Source: Rachycentron canadum
Taxonomy: Eukaryota; Chordata; Actinopteri; Carangiformes; Rachycentridae
Assembly: GCA_038496675.1 (NCBI GenBank)
Contig: CM076656.1
Location: 17,881,662 to 17,945,661 of the forward strand
DNA length: 64,000 nucleotides
Direction: 5' to 3'
Below, one piece after another: positions 13,501-23,627 of this stretch. The translations under genes and the position numbers were made by a program. Positions within the stretch are counted from its first letter, which is position 1, and the number at the start of each line of letters is the position of its first letter. The notes under the pieces were generated by a model, which had not been told where the DNA came from, searched no databases, and saw nothing but the letters and a program-made list of their open reading frames with translations.

Positions 13501-14389
13501 CCCTGCATCAGCTGTGCTGTAGTGAGTGATAATGACTAGGTTATGGGATGTAAAAGGCTCATTGCTGATGCTGATTATTGTGTGTCACCTACAGGGAGTG
13601 TGAGGTGATCAACCAGGCGGATGAGGATGACACCCTTTATCGTGTCGCTACACCCTCTGTCAGTAAAGGGGGCAAAGGCCAAGACTTTATCTTACTGGCA
13701 TCAAGGAGGAAGCCATGTGATTCTGGGTATTGTAATATGCAACATAAACAAGCTTTCTTCATCCTTGATTTCTTGATCTACTCTACTTATCATCTTTTTA
13801 TGCGATGTTATTACATTACTGCCTTCTGCTTGCTCTTTCATAAAGTCTCATGATGCTATCCTGTTTTGTCCCTCTCAGAGACCCATATCTGATTGCTCTT
13901 CGCTCTGTCACTTTGCCCACTCACCCTCCCACTGAGGACTACACCAGGGGAGAGGTGCTCTGCGCTGGCTTCACAATCTGGGAAGAGTCCAGCTCTGTGA
14001 CCAAGGTTGGCCAAATGAGAGGGTCACTCAACTCAGCACGCACGCTCGCTATTGGCACATTACAGCGCCGCATGTTGTAGCTTAAGACAGCATGACTGCA
14101 ACACAAGAGAGAAACTGTAATGGTTTACTGTAAAACCATTTTGTTTCAGATCACCTACTACAACCAGGCCACACCAGGCGTCCTCCCCTACATCTCCACA
14201 GACATCGCTGGCCTCTCGTCCAGCTTTTACAACGCCTTCTCTGCTTGTAGCCACTTTCTGGAAGCCAACAAGGACAGCCTGGCTGCTTTGACGCCCTCTG
14301 CACTGCGACACAACAGTAACACCACAGTCTCCCTACAAGAGGAACAGTGCCGCTCTGAGAATACAAACATCTTGGCTTTGGATTTGTAG
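6590..14389 (+). CDS. acot11: Acyl-CoA thioesterase 11 (two HotDog domains plus START domain)
   Basis: Fifteen coding exons: 6590-6779, 8023-8092, 8771-8831, 8920-9021, 9161-9296, 9401-9554, 10017-10136, 10258-10396, 10512-10567, 11325-11391, 11496-11579, 11942-12075, 13595-13726, 13879-14005, 14150-14389. They sum to 1,812 bases, in phase throughout, giving 603 aa; human ACOT11 is about 600. HotDog domain 1 (about residues 25-150) carries GELSVGQLLKWMD and HotDog 2 (about 195-330) carries TFGGQIMAWMENVATIAA. The C-terminal half (about 370-590) is a START lipid-binding domain (EWDRHYE; ILLASRRKPCDSG; ITYYNQATPGVLPYIS). The family hydrolyses long-chain fatty acyl-CoAs; in mammals ACOT11 (Them1/BFIT) is linked to thermogenic fat. 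The start ATG fits the family's EVEDAD...YRNPSEVKMSQ region; mammalian isoforms with longer N-termini exist, so an upstream alternative start is possible. Exon 5 may alternatively begin at 9167. Confidence 0.95.
7540..7573. repeat. Poly(T) tract, acot11 intron 1
   Basis: A run of 34 T, followed by a second T-rich run at 7586-7598. It could be the A-tail of a retroposed sequence on the minus strand, but no body of such an element was recognised. Confidence 0.9.
8479..8518. repeat. Perfect 16-base inverted repeat (hairpin), acot11 intron 2
   Basis: The left arm 8479-8494 (TAACAACATGGGACCA) and right arm 8503-8518 (TGGTCCCATGTTGTTA) are exact reverse complements around an 8-base spacer. It could be a transposon end-to-end remnant or a simple cruciform-forming palindrome. 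Confidence 0.9.
9083..9150. repeat. Interrupted (TG)n tract next to acot11 exon 5
   Basis: TG units interrupted several times by TCTC. The tract ends 10 bases before the acceptor of acot11 exon 5 (9161), so it takes the place normally held by the pyrimidine tract. Confidence 0.95.
9640..9910. mobile_element. Dispersed MITE-like repeat, acot11 intron 6
   Basis: The stretch contains GGTTAGCTTAGCAC near its left side (about 9698-9710) and the reverse-complement-like CTAAGCTAAGCTAAC on its right (about 9834-9848), with CAGTGGAAAC and GTTTCCACTG inside them. This inverted arrangement suggests a short non-autonomous DNA transposon. A related segment (GTTAGCCTAGCTTAGCATAG) is seen at about 43985-44005. 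The family name is not known to me with certainty. Confidence 0.5.
12370..12670 (-). repeat. Teleost dispersed repeat, copy 1 (acot11 intron 12)
   Basis: Contains CTGGGGC...GTGGTAGTCCAAAGACATGCAGGTTAGTTTAATTGGTGACTC-type wording, then CAGCTGGGATTAACTCCAGC. The reverse complement matches segments at about 31650-31905 and 50515-50800 (sugar-code-like phrases TTTGGACTGTGGGAGGAAGC and CATCCATCCATTAT). It is one of three copies of the same dispersed family in the window. Confidence 0.7.
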
Positions 14390-14517
14390 TTTCTGTAGTT
14401 TCCCTGAAAAGAGCATGTTACTTTTTGCAAGAGCAGGATTAATATGTGTGAGGCACAATGTTTCTGAGTCTCTCTTGAATTTTAAGCCTCTGAGGTTTTA
14501 TATCCAAGTCAATGTAT

Positions 14518-14523
14518 AATAAA
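14518..14523 (+). terminator. Polyadenylation signal of acot11
   Basis: AATAAA 129 bases downstream of the acot11 stop codon. A second AATAAA lies at 14698-14703, so two 3' ends are possible. Confidence 0.7.
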
Positions 14524-14986
14524 AACATTCTGTGCGATACTAATTCATAGGTCAAATCATATTTTAGGTTTTATGTATTTAACACAATGTCACCATGTTT
14601 TAATGACATGTTCAGGTACAAGCTAATGAGGATAAATCTATTCTGAGCTGATGAAGAAACAGTTAAATCAACTTATTGATAATTTTCTACCTCCTTGAAT
14701 AAAGTTTTTAAATTATTTGAGTAAACCTTAAACTAAAAGTAAATTAATGTAAATTTAGTATATAGAGATGCTGTTTTATTTTGAGACACTCATGTACAGT
14801 GTTAGAGCAGTGCACTTTGACTGATTGTATAATATGTGGATGTTCAATTCCCCAGTATCTCATGTGACAAACTGTCTTGATTTAACTGAAACAATAAACA
14901 CATTAGACCAGTGGACTATGCTCATATGAGCTATTGTGTTGGTGTTCACCTCCCTCCCCTCCTGCATTCTCTCCATTCCTGAACCA

Positions 14987-14992
14987 TTTATT
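14987..14992 (-). terminator. Polyadenylation signal for the 15-kb minus-strand exon
   Basis: TTTATT on the plus strand, which is AATAAA on the minus strand, 86 bases beyond the stop codon of the putative terminal exon at 15078-15207. It supports that exon as a real 3' end. Confidence 0.45.
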
Positions 14993-15077
14993 ATGAACAA
15001 GAAGAGAAAGACAAACACAGCTTGCAGTTGTATCCCAGTGTAACTTGTTATGTTAGTGTTGCAATAGGTGCACGAGG

Positions 15078-15207
15078 CTAGCAGAGGAGTATGAAGGAGT
15101 CCTCAGTCAAGTCTAAGCCTCTTCTGGCTGCCTGGCACTGGGGCTTATAGAAGCTCTGCATGCTTTCCAGGTATTGTGTTTGTTCCATGATCATCCTGTT
15201 ATGCTTC
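15078..15207 (-). CDS. Putative terminal coding exon of an unidentified minus-strand gene
   Basis: On the minus strand, a pyrimidine-containing acceptor (TTTTGATTTCCAG) precedes an open frame of 43 residues that starts with a phase-2 partial codon, reads KHNRMIMEQTQYLES and later QCQAARRGLDLTEDSFILLC, and ends with TAG at 15078-15080. An AATAAA follows 86 bases downstream. I do not recognise the protein. Human LRRIQ3 lies next to FPGT on the opposite strand, but its remembered C-terminus does not match. No upstream partner exon with a fitting phase was found between 15208 and 16338: the donor-like site at about 15451 would bring in a stop in the required frame. The exon may belong to a small fast-evolving gene, be a relic, or be chance. 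Confidence 0.35.
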
Positions 15208-15889
15208 CTGGAAATCAAAACAAGAAGAACAAAAGTATAATAAAATAACAAACTAACAAAAAAAAAGAGATGTGTTTGTGATATTTCAGATAATGATGAA
15301 ATACTATCAGACATGTCAGTAAAGCTATGAAATAAATGTATTCCAAAGCATTGCTGAGTGAGTGTCTGGTGTGGCTTGGCCTGCAGCTCAGCACACTCCC
15401 TGCCAGTTCACACTGCTCTGCAGGTCAGCATCTGATGTGTGCTATTCTCACCTCAGTCAGTGAGGCAAGCTGCCACCTGAAGGCTATCTTTAGTGCCCAC
15501 ATTTCAAGCCCTTCTCCTCCTCCTCCTCATCATCATCATCCCTCTGCTAACCTGTTGACTGTCATGCTGAGGCAGCTTTGTTGATGGGGCCTTGACTACA
15601 TTACTGGATGTACAGTGTGATTGGAGGTGGCAGAAAGCTTTTTTCCCGACTGCTCCAGAATTGCACCATCACTAATCCAAAGCAGTGCAGTCCTGGGATG
15701 CCTCAGTTAATAAGAAAAGGAAATAAAAATAATTCTGTATCAAAGCCCGTAGGTGAAGTTTCCTTCATCACTTTCTTTGACATTCACATATTATTGTCAA
15801 ACTTTGGGAAAACCCCACCAAACTACAAGGTCCAGCATAATGAAAAAAAATTAGCTGACTAATAGACTCTAAAATTTCAATATCTCATG

Positions 15890-15893
<4 letters not shown>

Positions 15894-15925
<32 letters not shown>
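15894..15925. repeat. (TA)n microsatellite
   Basis: About 16 TA units between acot11 and fpgt. Confidence 0.95.
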
Positions 15926-15930
<5 letters not shown>

Positions 15931-16139
15931 TAAAATATTGCATGATATAACAGTTGGAGATAAACTAGTTGTTTCAGCCATAAACCTATAAGATATTGAA
16001 GTTTTAGAGAGGGAGTTGCCTATTTTATCACTTTTTCAGTCTCTGTGATTAAGAGGATTTATTATGAAAAAAAACAGTATTTCACATTTTTTTTTCTTTC
16101 GATTTCACATTTGATTTATTTCTAATTAAAGAATTGCTT

Positions 16140-16338
16140 GACACAGGTCACAGTTCACGCACAGGTTAAAACACTCAGACACAGACCGCATGTCACTCAG
16201 CACGTGCTGCGTCCGCTCCCCGCCCACATGACAAACACAACTAACCACGTGAGCGAACCCGGAAGTGCTCTTGTAGTCGCGTTTGCAACTTGTTTGTTAG
16301 TACAGTGGGCATATTTGTGGGACAGTGGAAGCGACAGT
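16140..16338 (+). promoter_or_regulatory. Presumed promoter and 5' UTR of fpgt
   Basis: The sequence becomes GC- and CpG-richer here than the AT-rich stretch to its left, with CACGTG-type E-boxes at about 16202-16207 and 16246-16251. The frame of the fpgt start stays open upstream for about 65 codons but holds no other ATG in this frame that matches the family, so the ATG at 16339 is preferred. Function is inferred from position and composition. Confidence 0.45.
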
Positions 16339-18838
16339 ATGAGCCAAGGCTGCGTCCGGAAGCTGCAACTCGCCACCAGAGAAAAACTCCGGAAGCTGGA
16401 CTCTCTGCGCGGTGAGTTTTCCATCTGGTTGTGCTCGGTATCGATCTGGACTCGTAGCTCCCGGCTGTGCGTTAAGCGGCTGCTCTCGTCGTGCCTCGCC
16501 CTGTGTTGTGTGCAGGTCGGGAGGTGCAGGGTGGGCAGTTTTGGGACGTGGTGGTCGTGACCGCTGTGGACGGGAGCCAGAGGGAAGCCTACGAGCTGCA
16601 GCTGAGGGAGAAGGTCGACAGGAAAGAGCTTCCCCTCGGGATTCACTACAAGGTCCTGTCAGATCCTCCTGGAGCTAAAATAGGCGAGTGGATGATCTGT
16701 GGTTTCATTTCACAGTCCTCCGGAACAAAGCCCCACATCACCATCTTTATTCTTACTATCATCATCATTAATATTATTCATAATAATAACAACATGACCC
16801 TCTGTGTTTAAGGGAACGGGGGCTCCACTCTGTACGCACTGCAGCAGCTGGATGACATCTACGGGAAGGCTCTGGACAGACTGAGAGTCATCCTGATCCA
16901 TGCAGGTCAGGTCCTTTTCTTGCTCTTATTGTAAAACATTTCACGTTGCCTCCAAAGCATACACAGAAAGGCACACATGACATGGTATTTAACTGCAGCG
17001 TGTGTACTGTAAGAGAACCGTTCCGACAGATCAAGGTGTTTGATCGTGTTAATGCAAAAACTTAATAAAAATGCATTTTGTTATAAAGCCATGCTGCTCA
17101 TTGATTCGGTACACCACCCACCATGTGACGTGGAAGCCACAGCAGAATCACTTTGCCACCACGTTCAGGAGTGATGCCCATTGTCGAGTAATTTATTTTC
17201 CATTAACAAACAAAACAACAACAATCTGTCCTGTCCACCGAAGGTGTAAAATATCTATAAAAATAACAAGTAAGTTGTCACAGCTTGCAAATTATTCTTA
17301 TGGCAGAAGTGAGATTCCTTAAAAGCTAAATCTCAGAAAGTGTAGTTCTTAATTTGCTTAACATTTTCCTCCAGTTGAATTATTTAAGTAGAGTGTGTCC
17401 TATATGTGATATTTCCCACTTTAGCTTAGCTCCTCTTATTCCTCCAGGGGGGTTCAGTCAACGTTTGCCCAGTGCCAGCGCTCTGGGAAAGATCTTCACC
17501 GCCATGCCACTGGGTGACCCTCTCTACCAGATGCTGGAGCTCAAACTGGCCATGTATGTGGATTTTCCATCTCATATGCAACCCGGCGTACTGGTGACCT
17601 GTGCTGATGACATAGAGCTCTACAGTATTGCAGAGGACGAACATGTTAGGTTTGATAAACCCGGCTTTACAGCTTTAGCCCACCCCTCCCCGCTGTCTAT
17701 TGGAACCACCCACGGGGTGTTTGTGCTGGATTCAGGTGAAAAATCTGCTCAGGTGGAAATGGAGAACCGCTCCTGTCTGCGCTTTCTGCACAAACCAAGC
17801 ATCAAAACAATGTACGATTGTGGAGCTGTTTGTCAGAGGGAGAGTGGCTCTTTTTCTGAGTTTGTCTACACAGACAGCACATATTATGTTGACTTTGAAA
17901 CTGTAAAGACTCTTTGTAATCTGCTGAAAGAGTTGGGGCCTTTGCAGTGTGAGATAGATGCCTATGGGGACTTTCTTCAAGCACTGGGCCCCAAAGCCAC
18001 AATAGAGTACACCAATAACATTGCTAATGTCACCAAAGAGGAGAGGGGTCTGGTTGAAATCCGCCAAAAGATCTTCCGTCTTCTACAAGGGACTCCCTTG
18101 AATGTCATTCTCCTCAATAACTCCAAGTTTTATCACATTGGAACCACCTCAGAGTACCTCTTTCACCTCACCGAGGACGTGGCGCTGAGGAGCGAGCTGG
18201 GCCTCCAGTCGTCTGCCTTCAGCGTTCACGCGGTTGAAAACTCTGGCTGCTGCATTATGTGCAGCGTCCTTGATGCCAGTTGCTCTGTGGGAGCTGGGTC
18301 AGCGGTGGAGTACTCCAGGCTGGGAGCAGGAGTGTCTGTAGGTAAGGGCTCCATCGTCAGCAGCTGCTGGGTGAGTCCAGGCGTCTCGGTGCCTGACAAA
18401 GTCTTCATGCATTCACTGTGCGTGAACCACGAGGGCAGAGTCGGGTTTGTAACCGTCGCCTTTGGGATTAATGACAACCTGAAGCACAGCGTGCAGGCCC
18501 CTGCTCACATGGAAAAGCTGAGGCTTTTTGAGTGCAGCCTGGCAGAATGTCTGTCCCGCTGGGGGATGGACAGCGAGGCCCTGAGGTTCTCCGGTGACAC
18601 GCCGAGCTGTAGTCTGTGGAACGCCTGTCTGTTTCCTGTTTGCTCTGATCAGCAAAGCTCATTCTCGTTGACTCTGGAGATGCTTCAGGCCGTTCTGAGT
18701 GGCTCCACGTTCATCTTCATTAAAGACACAAAGCTGACGTCTATGCAGGAGAGTTTACAGACTAAGAACCTGGAGGAGATGTTGAGGTTCAGGGAGGGAC
18801 TATACAAAGACATCACACAGAAACGACTAAACACTTAG
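16339..18838 (+). CDS. fpgt: Fucose-1-phosphate guanylyltransferase (GDP-L-fucose pyrophosphorylase)
   Basis: Four coding exons: 16339-16411, 16516-16683, 16813-16905 and 17448-18838 (1,725 bases, 574 aa; human about 594). The enzyme joins L-fucose-1-phosphate and GTP to give GDP-L-fucose and pyrophosphate in the cytosolic fucose salvage pathway. Recognisable segments: GQFWDVVVVTA (about residue 28), KELPLGIHYKV, GAKIGNGGSTLYALQ (nucleotide-binding loop, about 80), RLPSASALGKIFTAMPLGDPLYQMLELKLAMY (shortened here: SASALGKIF, PLGDPLYQM), VTCADDIELYS, KPGFTALAHPS, CEIDAYGDFLQALGP, LNNSKFYHIGTT and SVEYSRLG-like beta-helix repeats in the last third. The large last exon holds most of the protein, as in mammals. 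Intron 2 uses a GC donor (16684-16685); using the nearby GT at 16688 would shift the frame. The stop lies 932 bases before the tnni3k start. Confidence 0.96.
16684..16812 (+). other. GC-AG intron of fpgt
   Basis: The donor reads ATAG|GCGAGT and the acceptor TTTAAG|GGAACG. Only this junction preserves the frame through KIGNGGSTL, a segment highly conserved in the family. Confidence 0.85.
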
Positions 18839-19770
18839 AGCTGCTTCGTTTAAATGAGATTATATATAAGTGTATGCGTTTTCTGTGCTTTCTTTGTACG
18901 TGATCATCAGTTTATGATCAGCTAATGATTTTTAAACTATAACCTATTTGCCAGTATGAAAATCTGATTTATTTTTGATTTTGACATCTGATTAATTGTG
19001 GTATATTTCGTAAAACTGATCTGTGATTATTTTAAAGCTTGTAAGTTTGATAAATACCAATGTTTTCTGCTTCATTCACATCAGTGTTTTTTTTTTTTTT
19101 TCAAAATAAGGGGATGAGTACTTCGGGGTGTCTAAGCAGATGTGGAGAAACAAAGTTGAGTCATAATTGTTGTATCTGGAGCACATTCATGTGAAAATGT
19201 CTTAAACCAGAGGGAGGCAAAGGGTACTTTTTTCTATTTTTACATGTCAAGGGTTGATAAATATTATAGTAATAGCAGCTGTTGTTAATTATATTAGTTT
19301 CACTTCTGCTTATGCTACTTATGTCTGCTGTGGAAAATACATGACAGATATGATGTAGGAAGCTTGAGAACCACTGAATGCATCCATTTTCAGGTAGCAA
19401 GTAAAAGATAAAAATAGAAAAATGTAAAGTGCTTCTTGTCTAGTGCAGTAACCCACATCATACAGGAATTGCTTTGGCAGGCTGGCACAGAGCAGGAGGC
19501 CATTCACTTGCTTGTTTGATACTGTATGTGTCTACACACACACACACACACACTCTCACGCGCAGTCAGACTGATACATGGCCGCTTGGGTTTGCAGGGA
19601 GATCAGTTGTCGTAGTTGTTCGACATTCCACTCAAAGGTGTTTATTTTTAGCCCACAGCCACGATCCCCCTTTATCTGGACCTGTGCAATTGTGGCACAG
19701 TGAGCGATTGTGTTACTGCTTTACTCTAGTTCAACTACACAGCACACATTACAAGAGGAGAGCCTTATCA
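18839..19770 (+). other. Short fpgt-tnni3k interval
   Basis: Holds the fpgt 3' UTR and the tnni3k upstream region. No AATAAA or ATTAAA hexamer was found by eye; GATAAA variants lie at about 19049 and 19256. A CA tract is at about 19535-19552. In human the two genes produce a read-through transcript, which this tight spacing would also allow. Confidence 0.6.
19624..19677 (+). promoter_or_regulatory. Putative cardiac promoter elements of tnni3k
   Basis: Within 54 bases lie an M-CAT/TEAD motif CATTCCA (19624-19630), a MEF2-type site whose reverse complement is CTAAAAATAA (19642-19651) and a GATA site, TTATCT on the plus strand (19672-19677). The cluster ends 93 bases upstream of the tnni3k ATG. 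TEAD, MEF2 and GATA4 are standard regulators of heart-muscle genes. The motifs are seen; their use is inferred. Confidence 0.45.
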
Positions 19771-22700
19771 ATGGGAAATTACAAATCAAGACCATCTCAG
19801 ACGTGTACAGGTAATGGCTCAGTGTCTCTGTGATTGTCTGAGTGGATTTTATTTACCTAGGGCTGTTGGTTTTACTTTGTCGCTAACATGACACACCGTA
19901 TACAATTCTGCTTGTTGGTAGTAATAAGCAGTAGAAGTGATATTAAATTGTTACTATGTTTGACACTGTGAAGATGAGTGGAAGAAAAAGGTGAGCGAGT
20001 CGTACTCTGTGATTGTTGAGAAGTTGGAAGACGACCTGAAGCTCAAAGACAGCGAGCTGGTGGACCTCAAACTCGCTTTTGGGTGACAAAACCATTTTCT
20101 ATTTTTAAAAACTCATGGGCAGACATTTAATCTAACAGGAAGCAGTCCTTGCTTTGTTTACTGTTCTGCATCAGTGAGGCTTCAGTTGTCACAAGCAGGT
20201 GATGTCAGATGCTTTTCTGTGGCTCAGCTCTGATGAAGCTTTCCAGAAGGTGAACCTGAGCTACCGAACAGAGAAGGGGCTGTCGCTGCTGCATCTCTGC
20301 TGCGTATGTGGAGGTATGCATGACTGCTACAGTCTATTAATAACGCCTCAACAAAATGTGACTCTAGGGGGAAGGATTACTGTGGACTGAGTGACATTAT
20401 TGTCTGAAGATGACCTTTCTGGTGTTTATTCCATACAACTAAACAGATCTGAAAGGCTGTTCATGAAGGTTGGACATAAGAAGTAAAATACATTTAAAGG
20501 TTATAACAACAGATTTCCTGTGGATCTAACAATCCAGGTAATCCTTTCCTCATTCACGATAATCCACATCTTCAGTTGTATTTTTTTGTGAATTGTCACC
20601 AGGGACCAAGGCCCACATCCGCACCCTGATGGTCAAAGGCCTCCGTCCTTCCAGGCTGACCAGGAATGGCTTCACCGCGCTCCACCTGGCTGCTTACAAG
20701 GTGGAGATTTCAGATTTCGACATCAACCTATGTTTCTCACTGTTAATTTTCTCTTGCTTGTGTTGTCATCTGATAAAGAGCTTTCTGTGTTTTACCACAT
20801 GGTGGAGTACAAGTGCTGTCAAAGCCAGTGTAGTAGTAGGTGCATGTGTGCATGCTAAATGCTTATCTGTGGTCAGCCATGGCCGTGATGGTAGAGCTGT
20901 GCTCGTGTTCTGTTTCCATACCACAGGACAATGCTGAGCTGGTGACTGCCCTTCTTCACGGAGGGTCGGATGTACAGCAGTTGGGATACGGCGCCCTTAC
21001 TGCCCTGCATGTCGCTACACTGGCCGGGCACCATGAGGTGAGAGCTGAACCTTTTTGTCTTTTCTACTGCACCTGAGAGGAGACTTTTTACTGCTTTTGT
21101 ATATTGATAATTCCCCCACCAGGCAGCAGATATTCTCCTACAACACGGGGCTAATGTGAATGTCCAAGATGCCGTGTTTTTTACCCCACTGCATATTGCT
21201 TGCTACAATGGCCACGAGCAGGTAAACTTGCTCCAGATGTTAACCACATCTGCTTTCTTAAATGATAGAAGTACACCTGACTGAAAGCATCTCTCATTTC
21301 CTCTTTTTTCTCTCTGCCACCCAGTTGGCAAAGCTGCTGCTGAAGTTTGGGGCAGATGTGAATGCGAGTGGTGAGGTGGGTGACCGGCCCCTGCACCTGG
21401 CCGCAGCCAAGGGTTTCCTCAGCATCATCAAACTGCTGATGGGGGAAGGGAGCAAAGCTAATGGTGAATGCATTCCCACGTTTAGTTGATATTCACCCCA
21501 GTCAGTGGCCTTTGAATTAAAAATATTAGCTTAATACATACTCCACTTTCCTATGGTTGTAAAACAGCACTACTTCACACTACTTCAGCACATCCACTTG
21601 CTAAACCTGCCGATTTCCCTCTTCAGCAGCCACAGGGAGGTTAACACATTTCTGTGGTTTAATCTGACTTTGTCTAACGTTTCCGTTGCCCTTTCCAGTT
21701 AATGCTCAGGACAACGAAGATCATGTTCCTCTGCACTTCTGCGCCCGATTCGGTCACCACGAGATTGTGCGTTTCCTTCTGCAGGGCAGCTTGGACGTAC
21801 AGCCTCATTCTGTCAACATCTACGGGGACACGCCTTTACACTTGTAAATGGTTTTCAGTGCTAATAGCCTTCTGTGGGTTTTTAGTAGGCGATATGGAGT
21901 GGACATGACGTTTCAAGTTGGCTGTTGTGTCTCGTCAGGGCCTGCTATAATGGCAAATTTGCAGCAGTGAAGGAGATTATCCAACTCTCTGGTACAGAAA
22001 GTCTTTCAAAGGAGAACATATTCAGTGAGACTGTGCTTCACAGGTATTGTGTGGCTTATTCTGCACGTGCATGTACACAAGTTTCCCTGATGAGTGTCAC
22101 CTTAAGACACATGATTCCTGTTGAGGAGCTGTTGATGAGAACATATCCTGTCTAACAGCGCATGCACCTATGGTAAAGACACGGAGATGGTCAAGTTCTT
22201 GCTGAGTCAAAATGCTATGAGCATCAATCATCAGGGCAGGGATGGACACACAGGTGACCCTTCACTTCCTCTGTTTGTGTGTGCAGCTAATTGTGCGGAA
22301 CCAGTTGTGAGTTACATAATTACTGTGTGTGTGATGTGGCTCGTTCAGCTCTGCATAGTGCCTGTTTCCACGGCCATATGCGGTTGGTGCAGCTCTTGCT
22401 GGACAGCGGGGCAGACATGAACCTGGTGGCCTGCGACCCGAGCAGGTCCAGTGGGGAGAAGGACGAGCAAACCTGCCTGATGTGGGCTTATGAAAAAGGT
22501 ATGTTATGGCGACGGTGGGCTTAACTGTCAGGAAAACATTGAAACAAAATGCTATCATTACCATTTTATCCTTGTGTTGTCCAGGTCATGACGCTATCGT
22601 CACCTTACTGAAACACTACAAACGCCCGGATGACTCCCCCTGCAATGAGTACTCGCAGCCAGGAGGGGGTGAGTCGCCCCTCCAAGTTAAAATGTGCAAT

Positions 22701-23592
22701 ATCACACGTGCCCTCCCCATTAATCTGCCTGAATTTGTCGGCTCTCTTCTAGATGGGTCCTACGTTTCTGTCCCGTCCCCTCTGGGAAAGATCAAAAGCA
22801 TGACTAAAGGTAGTGAGATGGAGCGAAGCACAGCAGGTTTTCCCCACACTTCACATCACTGTCAGCTGACATGACAACACACACTACCTGTTGCCAAGGC
22901 ACGGGTCTTAACTGCTAATGATGGGGTAGTAGCGAACTACAGATCTCTGTGATCTTGAAAAACAAATGATCAGAATTTGATGAAACTCAAGCAAAAAACC
23001 CAAAAAATACCAAGGGTTTAAGACGTTCAACCAGTGACTGAAACTGAGGAAGCATCTGTTGACTTAAAACCATCAAATACTGAGCTATTTGCCTAAATCA
23101 TAACTGGACATATGTTTTGTCATCACTTTTATACTTTTTGCCATCACCATTAACCCTAAGCCCAACCCTATATAAATGGTATCTGAGCTAACATTTCCCT
23201 CAATTTATAAAAAACCCTAACCTTATAAGAAATAACGATTATTATTAATTGTGATTATTAATTGTGCCTAGTTCACTTCCATCTCACAGTTCACACAAAT
23301 TCTCACCCACATCCAACCCCAAATGATACAGAGGCCAAATAATGTCACTTGTTGATTGACTACGTGTCTACTGAATATTTTTCGTTTGAATTCTTACTGT
23401 TGCTAACCAGCGACTGATCTTGATACTTCAGGTTTTGCCATGGATGTAACGTTTTTAGCACACAATCAGATTGAGACAGCAAAAAAGCATACGATGTGTC
23501 CGGCTAGTGACAACAGAAAAGTTCATAATCACAGCCTGAATACAATAATACATTTTGCCTTAAAACATTTAAAAAACATTATTTATATTTTC

Positions 23593-23627
<35 letters not shown>

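Noticed and set aside
15427..15451. Possible upstream exon for the 15-kb minus-strand gene (donor GAG|GTGAGA)
   Set aside because: Joining it in the phase required by the terminal exon produces a TGA stop.
16197..16646. Minus-strand open frame of 149 codons
   Set aside because: It overlaps fpgt exons 1 and 2 on the opposite strand and shows no recognisable domain.
18226..18662. Minus-strand open frames inside fpgt exon 4
   Set aside because: Shadows of a well-supported coding exon.
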